This document shows positions 38,804-48,076 of a stretch of DNA of 64,000 bases, one piece after another. The notes below the pieces were generated by a model that ran no database searches, was not told where the DNA came from, and worked only from the letters and a program-made list of their open reading frames with translations. This DNA comes from Acinetobacter gerneri DSM 14967 = CIP 107464 = MTCC 9824 (GTDB lineage Bacteria > Pseudomonadota > Gammaproteobacteria > Pseudomonadales > Moraxellaceae). Numbering within the stretch: the stretch's first letter is position 1; every line of letters begins with the position of its first letter. The stretch is from NCBI RefSeq assembly GCF_000368565.1, contig NZ_KB849543.1, positions 293,736-357,735 of the forward strand, in the 5' to 3' direction. The position numbers and the translations under genes were made by a program.

Positions 38804-38874
38804 TGCTTAATTGCTCAGTTGACAAATGAATTATGGTTGAGCATTATAAGTATAAATAGGAATGATTACCAGTT

Positions 38875-38893
38875 GCATTTAATAATCATTATC
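38875..38893. promoter_or_regulatory. Fur box between basD and basE
   Basis: The sequence ends AATAATCATTATC and matches the 19-bp Fur consensus at 14 positions, with the right half nearly perfect. It lies in the 200-bp divergent region and may control basD-basC and basE-basF-basG together. Confidence 0.72.
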
Positions 38894-39043
38894 GTATTTA
38901 TTGTTATTCATTATAATCAAACACCATCAATCTGAAATGAAAAAGCATGTTCTCACTCTGATGTTTTTTTATTTTTAGATGGAAATGTCAAAGCGGAAAT
39001 AGGAGTGCTTTTACAGCACAAACTCCCGTTCAGTATTTCAAAA

Positions 39044-40672
39044 ATGAAGAATCAAATGATCAAATATACGCATTGGCCAGAGGATTTGGCGCAAAAATAC
39101 AGGGCAAAAGGATATTGGATCGATCAACCTCTGACGAGGATTTTAGCTGAAGCTAATGACAAATCACCGCATTCCACCGCGATTATTTGTGGTGAAAGGC
39201 AATTCAGTTATGCTGATCTCAATCAATTTTCAGATCATCTAGCGACACATTTAGCTGCAAGAGGGTATGGCATCGGTGATACTGCACTGGTGCAATTGCC
39301 TAATATCGCTGAGTTTTATATTGTATTTTTTGCTTTGTTGAAAGTGGGTGTTGTCCCTTTAAATGCTTTGTATAGTCATCGACAGCTTGAGTTAAAGGCG
39401 TTTATTCAGCAAATCCGTCCTAAACTTGTGATTGCCTCTCGTGCGCATGAAGTTTTTGCTACTGATCTTTTTGAAAATGATCTAAAAGCATCAGGTTTAA
39501 GCCCTGAATTATTTGTCATGTTGGGTGCAAATGAGCATGATTTGGATTTGGTTGCTGCTTATCAAAAAGCGAGTGCAGAACAAGTCGAATACCAATCTAC
39601 TCCAGCAGATGAAGTTGCATTTTTTCAACTCTCAGGCGGTAGTACAGGTACACCCAAGCTGATTCCTCGAACGCACAATGACTATGATTATAGTGTACGA
39701 GCCAGCGCTGAAATTTGTCAGTTAAACTCAGATACGCGGTTACTTTGTGGCATACCTGTAGCGCACAATTTCATGCTCAGTTCTCCGGGAGCATTGGGTG
39801 TATTTCATGCGGGTGGCTCCGTTGTTATGGCAGCCACACCAGAACCTCTGCAATGTTTTGCATTGATCGAACGGCATCAAGTCAATATGGCTTCATTGGT
39901 TCCGAGTGCAGTCATTATGTGGTTGCAGCAAGCACCGCAACATTTAGCACAAATTCAATCTTTACAGTTACTTCAAGTAGGTGGTGCAAGCTTTCCTGAG
40001 TCTTTGGCAAGACAAGTTTCGACTGGTTTGGGCTGTCAGTTACAACAAGTCTTTGGAATGGCTGAAGGTTTGGTGAATTACACTCGTTTAGATGATCCAG
40101 AAGAACAAATTGTCAGTACTCAAGGTCGTCCGATCAGTGCGGATGACGAAGTTTTTATCGTAGATGAACAGGGCAATGTACTCGCCGATGGTCAAGTTGG
40201 CATGTTGAAAGTACGCGGACCATATACATTTTGTGGTTATTACCAAAGCCCTGAACATAATGCTCAAGTTTTTGATCCTGAAGGATTTTACTACTCAGGT
40301 GATTTGGTGGTACGCAACTCAGCCGGCAACTTGAAAGTGGTGGGTCGTATCAAAGATCAAATCAATCGTGGTGGTGAAAAAATCGCATCTGAAGAAATAG
40401 AGAAATTGTTGATTTTGCATGTCGATGTGGTCAATGCAGGATTGGTGGCGATTTTTGATGCGCATTTCGGTGAGAAAAGCTGTGCTTTTATCGTGTCAAA
40501 TAATCCTCAATTAAAAGCAATACATTTGAAGCGCCATCTCCTAGATTTGGGTATTGCTCAATATAAATTGCCTGATCAAATACGATTTATCGATGCTTTA
40601 CCACTCACTGCTGTCGGTAAAGTAGATAAAAAACAATTACGTGAACATTTAAATCATCTCCAAATCGCTTAA
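39044..40672 (+). CDS. basE: 2,3-dihydroxybenzoate-AMP ligase BasE
   Basis: The 542-residue adenylating enzyme of the EntE/DhbE type activates 2,3-dihydroxybenzoate and loads it onto the BasF carrier. Motifs include FQLSGGSTGTPKLIPRTHND, AHNFMLSSPG in the aryl-acid pocket, FGMAEGLVNYTRLDDP, YYSGDLV, and the catalytic lysine in LTAVGKVDKKQL. The start is uncertain. A GTG at 39005 has a GGA 8-9 bp upstream, whereas ATGs at 39044 and 39056 lie closer to where EntE proteins begin (YTHWPEDLAQKYR) but lack a clear Shine-Dalgarno site. basF follows after 28 bp. Confidence 0.92.
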   Translation: MKNQMIKYTHWPEDLAQKYRAKGYWIDQPLTRILAEANDKSPHSTAIICGERQFSYADLNQFSDHLATHLAARGYGIGDTALVQLPNIAEFYIVFFALLKVGVVPLNALYSHRQLELKAFIQQIRPKLVIASRAHEVFATDLFENDLKASGLSPELFVMLGANEHDLDLVAAYQKASAEQVEYQSTPADEVAFFQLSGGSTGTPKLIPRTHNDYDYSVRASAEICQLNSDTRLLCGIPVAHNFMLSSPGALGVFHAGGSVVMAATPEPLQCFALIERHQVNMASLVPSAVIMWLQQAPQHLAQIQSLQLLQVGGASFPESLARQVSTGLGCQLQQVFGMAEGLVNYTRLDDPEEQIVSTQGRPISADDEVFIVDEQGNVLADGQVGMLKVRGPYTFCGYYQSPEHNAQVFDPEGFYYSGDLVVRNSAGNLKVVGRIKDQINRGGEKIASEEIEKLLILHVDVVNAGLVAIFDAHFGEKSCAFIVSNNPQLKAIHLKRHLLDLGIAQYKLPDQIRFIDALPLTAVGKVDKKQLREHLNHLQIA

Positions 40673-40700
40673 GCGACTCAGTAAAAATATCGAGAAGAAT

Positions 40701-41573
40701 ATGACCATTGCAAAGATTTCTGATTATCCAATGCCAGACCAAAGCCGTCTTCCCCAAAATAAAACCAACTGGCAACTTGATCCTGATCGCGCAGTATTAC
40801 TGATACATGATATGCAGCGTTATTTTCTCAATTTCTATGATGCTGACAGTCGTTTAATTGCGACGATGACTCAAAATTTAGAACAGCTACGGCAATGGGC
40901 AGATCAACATGGTGTACCTATGGTGTATACCGCACAGCCCTATGAACAACCTGCTGAGGATCGTGCTTTGCTGAATGCCATGTGGGGTGCGGGTTTACCT
41001 GCTTCAACACCTGATCAGCAAGCCATTATTTCACCCTTAACACCGAAAGACGGTGATGTGGTGCTGACCAAATGGCGTTATAGCGCATTTCAACGATCTG
41101 ATTTACAAAAACGTATGCAAAATTGGCAACGTGATCAGCTGATTATCGGTGGTGTATATGCACATATCGGCTGTATGGTGACTGCAATTGATGCCTTTAT
41201 GAATGATATTCAAGCATTTTTTGTTGCAGATGCACTGGCAGATTTTTCAGAGCAAGAACATTTAGAGGCACTAAAATATGTCTCTTCGCGCTGTGGTCAA
41301 GTGACCCATACTCAAGCCATTGTGGCATCGACGATGCTTGAGTTAACCGAGCAATGGTTATATGAAAAAGTACAGAAATTGGTTGAGGAAGAGGAACTTG
41401 ATCCTGCCGAAAACCTGATTTTGTATGGTCTAGATTCGTTACGCATCATGCAGTTTTCCGCAGAACTCAAACAATATGGTTTGGATATTTATTTTGAAGA
41501 ATTGGGACAAGAGCCATCGATAGAGCATTGGTGGAATTTAATCCAGTCTAAGCAAGCTGCAAAAGTCGCTTAG
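40701..41573 (+). CDS. basF: Isochorismatase with aryl carrier domain, BasF
   Basis: The 290-residue bifunctional protein is of the EntB/DhbB type. The isochorismatase part (1-210) has D37 in LLIHDMQRYF and K124 in VLTKWRYSAF. It removes pyruvate from isochorismate. The C-terminal aryl carrier (215-285) has the intact YGLDSLRIM motif, with S246 as the phosphopantetheine site. It holds dihydroxybenzoate for BasD. It lies between basE and basG in one operon. Confidence 0.94.
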   Translation: MTIAKISDYPMPDQSRLPQNKTNWQLDPDRAVLLIHDMQRYFLNFYDADSRLIATMTQNLEQLRQWADQHGVPMVYTAQPYEQPAEDRALLNAMWGAGLPASTPDQQAIISPLTPKDGDVVLTKWRYSAFQRSDLQKRMQNWQRDQLIIGGVYAHIGCMVTAIDAFMNDIQAFFVADALADFSEQEHLEALKYVSSRCGQVTHTQAIVASTMLELTEQWLYEKVQKLVEEEELDPAENLILYGLDSLRIMQFSAELKQYGLDIYFEELGQEPSIEHWWNLIQSKQAAKVA

Positions 41574-41622
41574 ATTGAAATGTGTGCTGGCATTCAATCA
41601 TTAGAATAAAACGGAGAAAAAC

Positions 41623-42768
41623 ATGATTTTATCAGCGTCAGATTGCGAACGAATTGAAAAGTTTTGGGCTTATTGTCAAAAGCATCAATATTTTAATATC
41701 GGTTATCCCGAATCCGCAGATTTTGATTATTCCGCCTTGTATCGATTCTTTAATTTTTCGATTAACAATTGTGGTGATTGGCAAGAACCGAGTAACTATG
41801 CGCTGAACTCTTTTGACTTTGAAAAAGATGTGATGCGTTACTTTGCAGAATATTTTCGGATTGCATTCGATGACAGTTGGGGCTATGTGACCAATGGCGG
41901 AACTGAAGGCAATATGTTTGCTTGCTATTTAGCCCGAGAATTATTTGCACAAGGCACTTTGTATTATTCAAAAGCAACACATTATTCAGTTATTAAAATA
42001 GCCAAACTTCTACAGATGAAATCGTGTGTGGTGGATTGCTTGGAAAATGGTGAAATAGATGTTGCGGATTTGCTTCGAAAAATACAAAACAATCACGAGA
42101 AAAATCCGATTATTTTTGCCAATATCGGGACCACGATGTCAGGTGCAATTGACAATATAACGCAGATTCAAACGGGTATAGCACAGCTTGGCATCACACG
42201 AGATCAATACTATATACATGCAGATGCAGCGCTTAGCGGCATGATTTTACCTTTCGTCGATCAGCCTCAAGCATTTTCATTTGCTGATGGTATTGATTCG
42301 ATTTGTGTGTCAGGGCACAAGATGATTGGTTCACCGATTCCATGCGGTATCGTGTTGGCAAAACGTGAAAATGTCGAAAGAATTTCAGTCAATGTTGATT
42401 ATATTTCTGCGCGAGATCAAACCATTAGTGGTTCGAGAAATGGGCATACCGTACTTTTGATGTGGGCAGCAATACGCAGTCAAACTTTTTTGCAAAAGAA
42501 ACAACGTGTACAGCATTGCCTGAAAATGGCGCAATATGCTGTAGAGCGTTTCCAAGCAAATGGCATCAATGCATGGCGCAATCCAAACTCGATCACAGTC
42601 GTTTTTCCTTGTCCTTCTGAAGCGGTCTGGAAAAAACATTATCTGGCAACGTCAGAAAATATGGCGCATCTGATCACCACAGCACATCACAAAGATACCC
42701 AGAAAATTGATCTGTTGATTGATGATGTGATCGAAGATTTACGTGGAAAAACTCAGCGTACAGCATGA
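41623..42768 (+). CDS. basG: Pyridoxal-phosphate histidine decarboxylase BasG
   Basis: The 381-residue enzyme is a PLP-dependent group II decarboxylase like Morganella histidine decarboxylase. It makes histamine, later hydroxylated by BasC. K233 in [14 protein letters not shown] is the PLP lysine. [11 protein letters not shown] and [10 protein letters not shown] are further cofactor-contact segments. A GGAG site lies about 7 bp before the ATG. It follows basF by 49 bp. Confidence 0.93.
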   Translation: MILSASDCERIEKFWAYCQKHQYFNIGYPESADFDYSALYRFFNFSINNCGDWQEPSNYALNSFDFEKDVMRYFAEYFRIAFDDSWGYVTNGGTEGNMFACYLARELFAQGTLYYSKATHYSVIKIAKLLQMKSCVVDCLENGEIDVADLLRKIQNNHEKNPIIFANIGTTMSGAIDNITQIQTGIAQLGITRDQYYIHADAALSGMILPFVDQPQAFSFADGIDSICVSGHKMIGSPIPCGIVLAKRENVERISVNVDYISARDQTISGSRNGHTVLLMWAAIRSQTFLQKKQRVQHCLKMAQYAVERFQANGINAWRNPNSITVVFPCPSEAVWKKHYLATSENMAHLITTAHHKDTQKIDLLIDDVIEDLRGKTQRTA

Positions 42769-42933
42769 CTTTTTTATACTGATTCTATTAAGAATTATGT
42801 TGCTTAAACTTATTTTAAAAAATTGATTTTAATAAACTAATTTTAAATATCTTTTTAAAGATAAGTTTTATTTACAGTCTTATTTTCCATGCACCCTTAT
42901 AAATATTCAAAACTTTTGTTCAGGAAATGAAAC

Positions 42934-44535
42934 ATGAGTGATCCAAATTTACGCACTTTGTTTACAGGTTCGGTGTTAAGCCCTGTACTTCGTGTAGCGT
43001 TTCCAAAATTATTTGCAGGGACTTTTGCCGCAGTCATATCGAGCGTAGCCATGCTGGCAGCACTTTGGTTTTTGGTGCGATTCATCGGGGATTTTTCTGC
43101 ACAATGGTTGTTATTTTCAGTTTTGCTTTGGGTGGGTGCTGCACTATTCGCAGCATGTTCATCATGGTGGGTTCATGATGCTGAAGCACGCTTTTCTGGA
43201 AAGTTACGTCGAAAAATCGCTCAGCATTTGGTTCGGTTGCCGACCAATGTGCGTCATAAACAAGATGATCATGCACTGAAGCGCTTGGTTTCGGATGATA
43301 TTGCAACATTGCATCACATGGTGGCGCATTTACCGAGTGAAATTGCAATCTTTACAGTGATTCCCTTGCTTTCGATCGGGATACTGATCGCTACGGTTGG
43401 TGTATCTGCACTTTGGATCTTACTGCCGGGATGTATTGCTGCGCTTTATTATCTGATCGTCGTGCCTTATATCAGTAAGCGTGATGGTGCAGCACGTATG
43501 CAAGTCATGTTCGATATTATCGCTAAAGCGGACGATTATGTGCGAGGGATTAGGATCAATCGTATCTATGGTCAGCAATCTGGGGCATTGGCTGCATATA
43601 ACAAAGCAACTGAATATTTTACTAAAACTATGGTGATGTGGGTCGCTAAAGTGGCAACACTCGCTGCAATTGCTGTGGCGCTGTTACAGGCAGTTGCGAC
43701 TTTTGCGATTGCTTATTGGCTGGCTTATCAATATGACACCATGACTTTGGCGACGACATTATTGTTTAGTTTAGCGATTGTCACGCCTGCCTTACGTTTG
43801 GGGCATGGTTTGGATTATGTGGCAGCAGGACGAGCTGCAGCAGGTCGTTTAGCAGTATTTTTACAACAACCTATTTTAACTTCAGGGCAGATGCAAGATT
43901 TACTAGATCATCAAGCTGTACTGAGCTTAGCTGATGTGACTTATGCAGCTGAAGATCGTGATATTTTTCAAAATTTAAATTTTGTATTTCCCAAAAATAG
44001 CATCACCATGATTTCTGGAACAAGTGGTGTGGGTAAAAGTACTTTATTAAGACTGATCGCAGGTTTAGAGCCTTTGAAATCAGGCAAGATTAAAGTCGGT
44101 GAGACTGATTTAGCTGATTTAACTTCGCATGCGCGGCATCAACATATTTTATTGATTCCTCAGGGAATGGATGTTTTGGCGAGTTCTGTGCGTACCAATC
44201 TTGTACTCTCCGCTCCTGATGCGACAGATCAACAGCTGATCCAAGCCCTAACCAAAGCTCAGCTAAATGTAATGCTCGATACAGATGCTGTTTTACTCTC
44301 TGGAGGTGAAAAACAGCGTTTGAATATCGCTCGGGCATTTTTAACGCAAGCCAATATTATTTTATTGGATGAGCCGACCAGTGCTTTGGACCAAATGCAT
44401 GCTGAAAAACTAATGCAAGCTTTGCAAGAACTCGCAGAAAAAGAACATAAAACCTTGTTAATTGTGTCGCATGACCAGTCACTTTTGGCAAATACTCAGT
44501 CAACTTTAGTTTTGCAAGGGGCAGGGAATCCATGA
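42934..44535 (+). CDS. barA: ABC exporter subunit BarA
   Basis: The 533-residue half-transporter has an N-terminal membrane domain of about six helices (to residue 310) and a C-terminal ATPase with ISGTSGVGKSTLLRL, signature LLSGGEKQRLNIARAF and Walker B IILLDEPTSALDQ. It should form a heterodimer with BarB to export the siderophore or a precursor. It overlaps barB by 4 bp. The NBD resembles CydC/CydD-type exporters. Confidence 0.91.
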   Translation: MSDPNLRTLFTGSVLSPVLRVAFPKLFAGTFAAVISSVAMLAALWFLVRFIGDFSAQWLLFSVLLWVGAALFAACSSWWVHDAEARFSGKLRRKIAQHLVRLPTNVRHKQDDHALKRLVSDDIATLHHMVAHLPSEIAIFTVIPLLSIGILIATVGVSALWILLPGCIAALYYLIVVPYISKRDGAARMQVMFDIIAKADDYVRGIRINRIYGQQSGALAAYNKATEYFTKTMVMWVAKVATLAAIAVALLQAVATFAIAYWLAYQYDTMTLATTLLFSLAIVTPALRLGHGLDYVAAGRAAAGRLAVFLQQPILTSGQMQDLLDHQAVLSLADVTYAAEDRDIFQNLNFVFPKNSITMISGTSGVGKSTLLRLIAGLEPLKSGKIKVGETDLADLTSHARHQHILLIPQGMDVLASSVRTNLVLSAPDATDQQLIQALTKAQLNVMLDTDAVLLSGGEKQRLNIARAFLTQANIILLDEPTSALDQMHAEKLMQALQELAEKEHKTLLIVSHDQSLLANTQSTLVLQGAGNP

Positions 44536-46118
44536 TGAATAACAGCATTTCTAAAAATAATTTTATTACTTCAATGTTGCCTCAAGCTGCAAAACAAAGG
44601 CTTTTTGGGGTGGCATTGGGTTGGATTGGTGTCGCACTGTTTGAAGCCGTTGCATATATCATTTTAGCATTTTCGATTGTGGGGCATTGGCAAGCGCAAT
44701 GGGTGTTACTCAGTGCATTGGTGGCAATTTTGATGACCATCATCGTTACACGTGCGGGCTATTTGACAGGTGTACGTTTAGCGGGTGATTTATTTGCAGA
44801 TTTGGGTAAATCACTGACTGGCGCAAAGTTGTCTTGGTTTAGTCAGGAACAACGTGCTCAGATCGGAAAGATGGCAGGTCAGGCGGTTCCTGGTTTTATG
44901 AGTATTCCTGCACATCAATTTCAAACATTTTTACATGCACCGTGTTTACCTATTTTTATATTAATCGGGATGGCATTTTTAGCTGGATGGCAGGTCATGT
45001 TGGTGGCACTGCTGCTGATGTTGATTGCCTTTTTTGCACAAGTATTGGCACAGCTTAGCCTGATGAAGGCTGATAAAAATAGACATCAAACAGAATTGGA
45101 GACAGCGGCAGCAACGATCGAATTGGTTGATCATCTTGAACTTTTGCAAAGTGCTGCAGGACCTGAAAAAACCTTAGAGCGAATCGAACAGCGTTGGTTA
45201 TCCCAAGAAAATGTTTTTAAAAAGATCAATCTCAGTGCGGCATGGGCAACTGCGATAGCAACATGTGCGGGCGTATTTCCAATCGCTGGGCTTGCGATTT
45301 ATTGGCTTTACTTTGGACAGGATAATGCAGCACTTTTATTGGCGCTGATCGTGCTCATCAGTCGCGCTGCAGCACCTTTGGCTGAGTTGGCTACAGCAGG
45401 TTTGGGAATCAATGATGTCATCCATTCACTACGTGGTTTTTATCAAGTCACCCATGCACCAGTGTTGAGTGAAGCTGAGGTATCAGAACTGCCACACCAA
45501 TATGATTTCGCACTTGATCAGGTCAGTTATGCACCTGCACTGAAAAAACTCAATGTCGAAATTCCATTTGGAGCACGTGTCAATGTTCGAGGCAAAAGTG
45601 GCAGTGGCAAGAGTACTTTACTTGAGTTGTTAATGCGTTTTGATGATCCAGATCAGGGGCAAATCAAGCTTGGTGGTATTCCACTGACTCATATTCAATA
45701 TCAAGATTTAATTCAACATATTGCTTATGTATCCCAAGAGGCGATTATTTTTACAGGCACTTTGGCTGACAATATCCGTTTAGGAAAATCAGATGCAAGT
45801 GATGCAGAAATTGAAGAAATCGCTAGACGGTGTGAGCTAGGAAATGTCATCGAACGTAAGCCCGAGGGGATTCATCAAAGCGTCGGACAACAGGGTGCAA
45901 CGTTGTCAGGAGGAGAACGTCAACGTCTAGCGATTGCGCGCGCTTTGATCAAAAATTCACCCATACTAATCATGGATGAAGCAACCTCTGCTTTAGATGA
46001 AAAGACCGAACAAGCTGTCATACACAGTATTTTAGCGATGAGCCAAACGCTTATTTTTGTGAGTCATCGCGATACCGCGCTTTGGCAGGCAACACAGAAT
46101 ATAGACTTGGGCGACTAA
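44532..46118 (+). CDS. barB: ABC exporter subunit BarB
   Basis: The 528-residue partner of BarA has membrane helices in the first 300 residues, then VRGKSGSGKSTLLELLMRF, the Q-loop region YVSQEAIIFTGTLADNIRL, signature TLSGGERQRLAIARAL and Walker B ILIMDEATSALDE. Both nucleotide sites of the pair look catalytically complete. It is translationally coupled to barA by the ATGA overlap. Confidence 0.91.
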   Translation: MMNNSISKNNFITSMLPQAAKQRLFGVALGWIGVALFEAVAYIILAFSIVGHWQAQWVLLSALVAILMTIIVTRAGYLTGVRLAGDLFADLGKSLTGAKLSWFSQEQRAQIGKMAGQAVPGFMSIPAHQFQTFLHAPCLPIFILIGMAFLAGWQVMLVALLLMLIAFFAQVLAQLSLMKADKNRHQTELETAAATIELVDHLELLQSAAGPEKTLERIEQRWLSQENVFKKINLSAAWATAIATCAGVFPIAGLAIYWLYFGQDNAALLLALIVLISRAAAPLAELATAGLGINDVIHSLRGFYQVTHAPVLSEAEVSELPHQYDFALDQVSYAPALKKLNVEIPFGARVNVRGKSGSGKSTLLELLMRFDDPDQGQIKLGGIPLTHIQYQDLIQHIAYVSQEAIIFTGTLADNIRLGKSDASDAEIEEIARRCELGNVIERKPEGIHQSVGQQGATLSGGERQRLAIARALIKNSPILIMDEATSALDEKTEQAVIHSILAMSQTLIFVSHRDTALWQATQNIDLGD

Positions 46119-46184
46119 GTCGATCATAAAGTTGCAAATTCACGTATTTTTTTAAATGGAAAATACGTGAATTTGGAGGGAAAT

Positions 46185-46946
46185 ATGCAACAACATTCGT
46201 ATCATATGTTTTGTTTACCACCAGCAGGCAGTAGTGCCAGTATTTATTATCCGTGGAAAAAAATAACCAGCCAATATCTCGATATTATTCCGATTGAATA
46301 TGCTGGACATGGTATGAAAATGCAGCAAGCATTGATTAATCATTCAGATCTTTTGGCAAAAAATATTGTTGATGAAATATTAACTTATCCAGAAAAGCCT
46401 TTTATATTATTTGGACATAGTGTGGGTGGTGGATTAGTTTGGAAAGTTAAAGATCAACTTGAAAATATAAATAAACTAGATTTACTTAAAATGATGGTGA
46501 TTAGTAGTCGCCCAGAACATCAATATATTCAACATATCAAAGATAAAAGGCAACTTTCTGATCTAGAGATAATCGCTAAATTAAAACGATATAATCATTT
46601 TCCTGAAGAAATACTCAATCATGCAGATGCTTTGGCATTTTTTCTACGGATTATCCGCAATGACTTTTTGCTGAGTGATCAATTGCTCAGTGAAAATATA
46701 ATAAAAACATCGATTCCAGTTCTAACATTTCACGGCAAAGATGATCCTGATATACCAGATCCAAAAGCCATGCAAGCTTGGCAGCAACATACTGAAAAAT
46801 GGCTAGGAAGTGTAGAGTTAGAAGGGGATCATTTTTATTTCTTAAACAAAGGTGTGTTAGGTCAAATGATTGAACATATTGAAAATAGAATAGATTTCTT
46901 TCATAAATCAAATGAATACAATAATTCATCATTTTGTATTTTATAA
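46185..46946 (+). CDS. basH: Type II thioesterase BasH
   Basis: The 253-residue alpha/beta hydrolase of the GrsT/RifR type clears misloaded acyl groups from carrier domains. It has FCLPPAGSSASIYYPW near the start, the nucleophile serine in FGHSVGGGLVW, and the late His in EGDHFYFL; the aspartate is probably in GKDDPDIP. The ATG at 46185 follows a strong GGAGGG site. A GTG 18 bp upstream overlaps that site and is less likely. Confidence 0.91.
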   Translation: MQQHSYHMFCLPPAGSSASIYYPWKKITSQYLDIIPIEYAGHGMKMQQALINHSDLLAKNIVDEILTYPEKPFILFGHSVGGGLVWKVKDQLENINKLDLLKMMVISSRPEHQYIQHIKDKRQLSDLEIIAKLKRYNHFPEEILNHADALAFFLRIIRNDFLLSDQLLSENIIKTSIPVLTFHGKDDPDIPDPKAMQAWQQHTEKWLGSVELEGDHFYFLNKGVLGQMIEHIENRIDFFHKSNEYNNSSFCIL

Positions 46947-46963
46947 AATGAGTATCGAAAGTC

Positions 46964-47170
46964 CCTTTTCCTTTGGGAGGAGGTCTAGATGAAGGGAACC
47001 CTCTCGCAGAACATATTCCTTCTTCTTTGGAAGAAGGTCAGGATGAAGGACACCCGCTTCCAGAACATATTCCTTCTTCTTTGGAAGAAGGTCAGGATGA
47101 GGGATATCCTCTAGCAGAACTTATTCCTTCTCCTTGGGGAGAAGGTTAGGATGAGGGGCATTCTATTATG
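46964..47170. repeat. 54-bp tandem repeats with internal hairpins
   Basis: About four units start at 46964, 47018, 47072 and 47126, exactly 54 bp apart. The middle two are nearly identical and begin CCTTCTTCTTTGGAAGAAGG, a perfect hairpin. The outer two keep the stem with base changes on both arms (CCTTCTCC with GGAGAAGG in the last). Each continues with AGGATGA and a CAGAAC-type end. The array separates basH from basI and could form several stems in the mRNA. Confidence 0.88.
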
Positions 47171-47183
47171 AGCATGACAATAA

Positions 47184-47960
47184 ATGTTGTTTGAAAACAC
47201 CCAATCGACAAGGCTTCAACAAAGCGATGACGCAGCTGTGTGCTTAGCTTCTATGGACATTGAGCATACAGTGATGAGGTTGAGTAATGTTGAAATACAT
47301 CAGGTACATCTCTCTAATTTGATAGAAAAAAGCGAGTTTGATGATTTATATCAAGCATTTGGTATCGTACAAGCAGATGATGTTCGGCAAAGTCATTTTT
47401 CGCGGAAATTGGATTATTTTATGGGAAGATTGGCAGCTCGATATGCATTAAAAAAATATAATCATGCTGGTTTTAATGTGCTGAAAGGGGCATATGGAGA
47501 GCCGATTTTCCCTGAGCATATTCAAGGTAGTATTAGCCATGTAAATGATCGACAAGATTATATTGCCATTTGTGCAGTACAAAATATTTTGGAAAATCAG
47601 CTTTATATGGGGATAGATATAGAGCTTTATAAACATCAAGAATTATTAATTCATCAAGCAGAAAATATTGATGTATTTTTAGATCAAGAAGAACAATTAA
47701 AAATAGCAATATTAAAATTACGGCATCAAGATAATATAGCGATAGAGCTTGTGATATTTTCTGCCAAAGAAAGTATTATCAAGGCCGTTTTTAATAAATA
47801 TAAAATAATAACCGACTTTAAATCTATTCACTTTCAGCAATTTTCAGTACATGAGCTGTATTTTAAAGTCAAAAAAACACCAGGCGATTTACACTTTTTT
47901 ACTGTAAAAGTAACGTATTTTCAAAAACATCAACAAATCATCACAATTGCTTGCATTTAA
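47184..47960 (+). CDS. basI: 4'-phosphopantetheinyl transferase BasI
   Basis: The 258-residue Sfp/EntD-type enzyme attaches the phosphopantetheine arm to the BasF and BasB carrier serines. GSISHVND, MGIDIELY (magnesium-binding) and FSAKESIIKAVF are the three family motifs. The start is not certain: the ATG at 47184 has no good ribosome binding site and lies just after the repeat array, and an ATG at 47253 is also in frame. The gene is AT-richer than its neighbours. Confidence 0.88.
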   Translation: MLFENTQSTRLQQSDDAAVCLASMDIEHTVMRLSNVEIHQVHLSNLIEKSEFDDLYQAFGIVQADDVRQSHFSRKLDYFMGRLAARYALKKYNHAGFNVLKGAYGEPIFPEHIQGSISHVNDRQDYIAICAVQNILENQLYMGIDIELYKHQELLIHQAENIDVFLDQEEQLKIAILKLRHQDNIAIELVIFSAKESIIKAVFNKYKIITDFKSIHFQQFSVHELYFKVKKTPGDLHFFTVKVTYFQKHQQIITIACI

Positions 47961-47976
47961 ACTTAAAATATCAATT

Positions 47977-47995
47977 GATAATAATAATCATTTAC
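47977..47995. promoter_or_regulatory. Fur box upstream of basJ
   Basis: GATAATAATAATCATTTAC matches the Fur consensus at 16 of 19 positions, the best site in the window. It lies 80-100 bp before the basJ ATG and would put basJ-entA under iron control on their own promoter. Confidence 0.82.
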
Positions 47996-48076
47996 ATTAA
48001 TATGCCTGCACTGCGTATTTAGAATAATCACATCATTCAATCCGCTTGAATTTATTCATGAATAGAGGTGAAAAAA

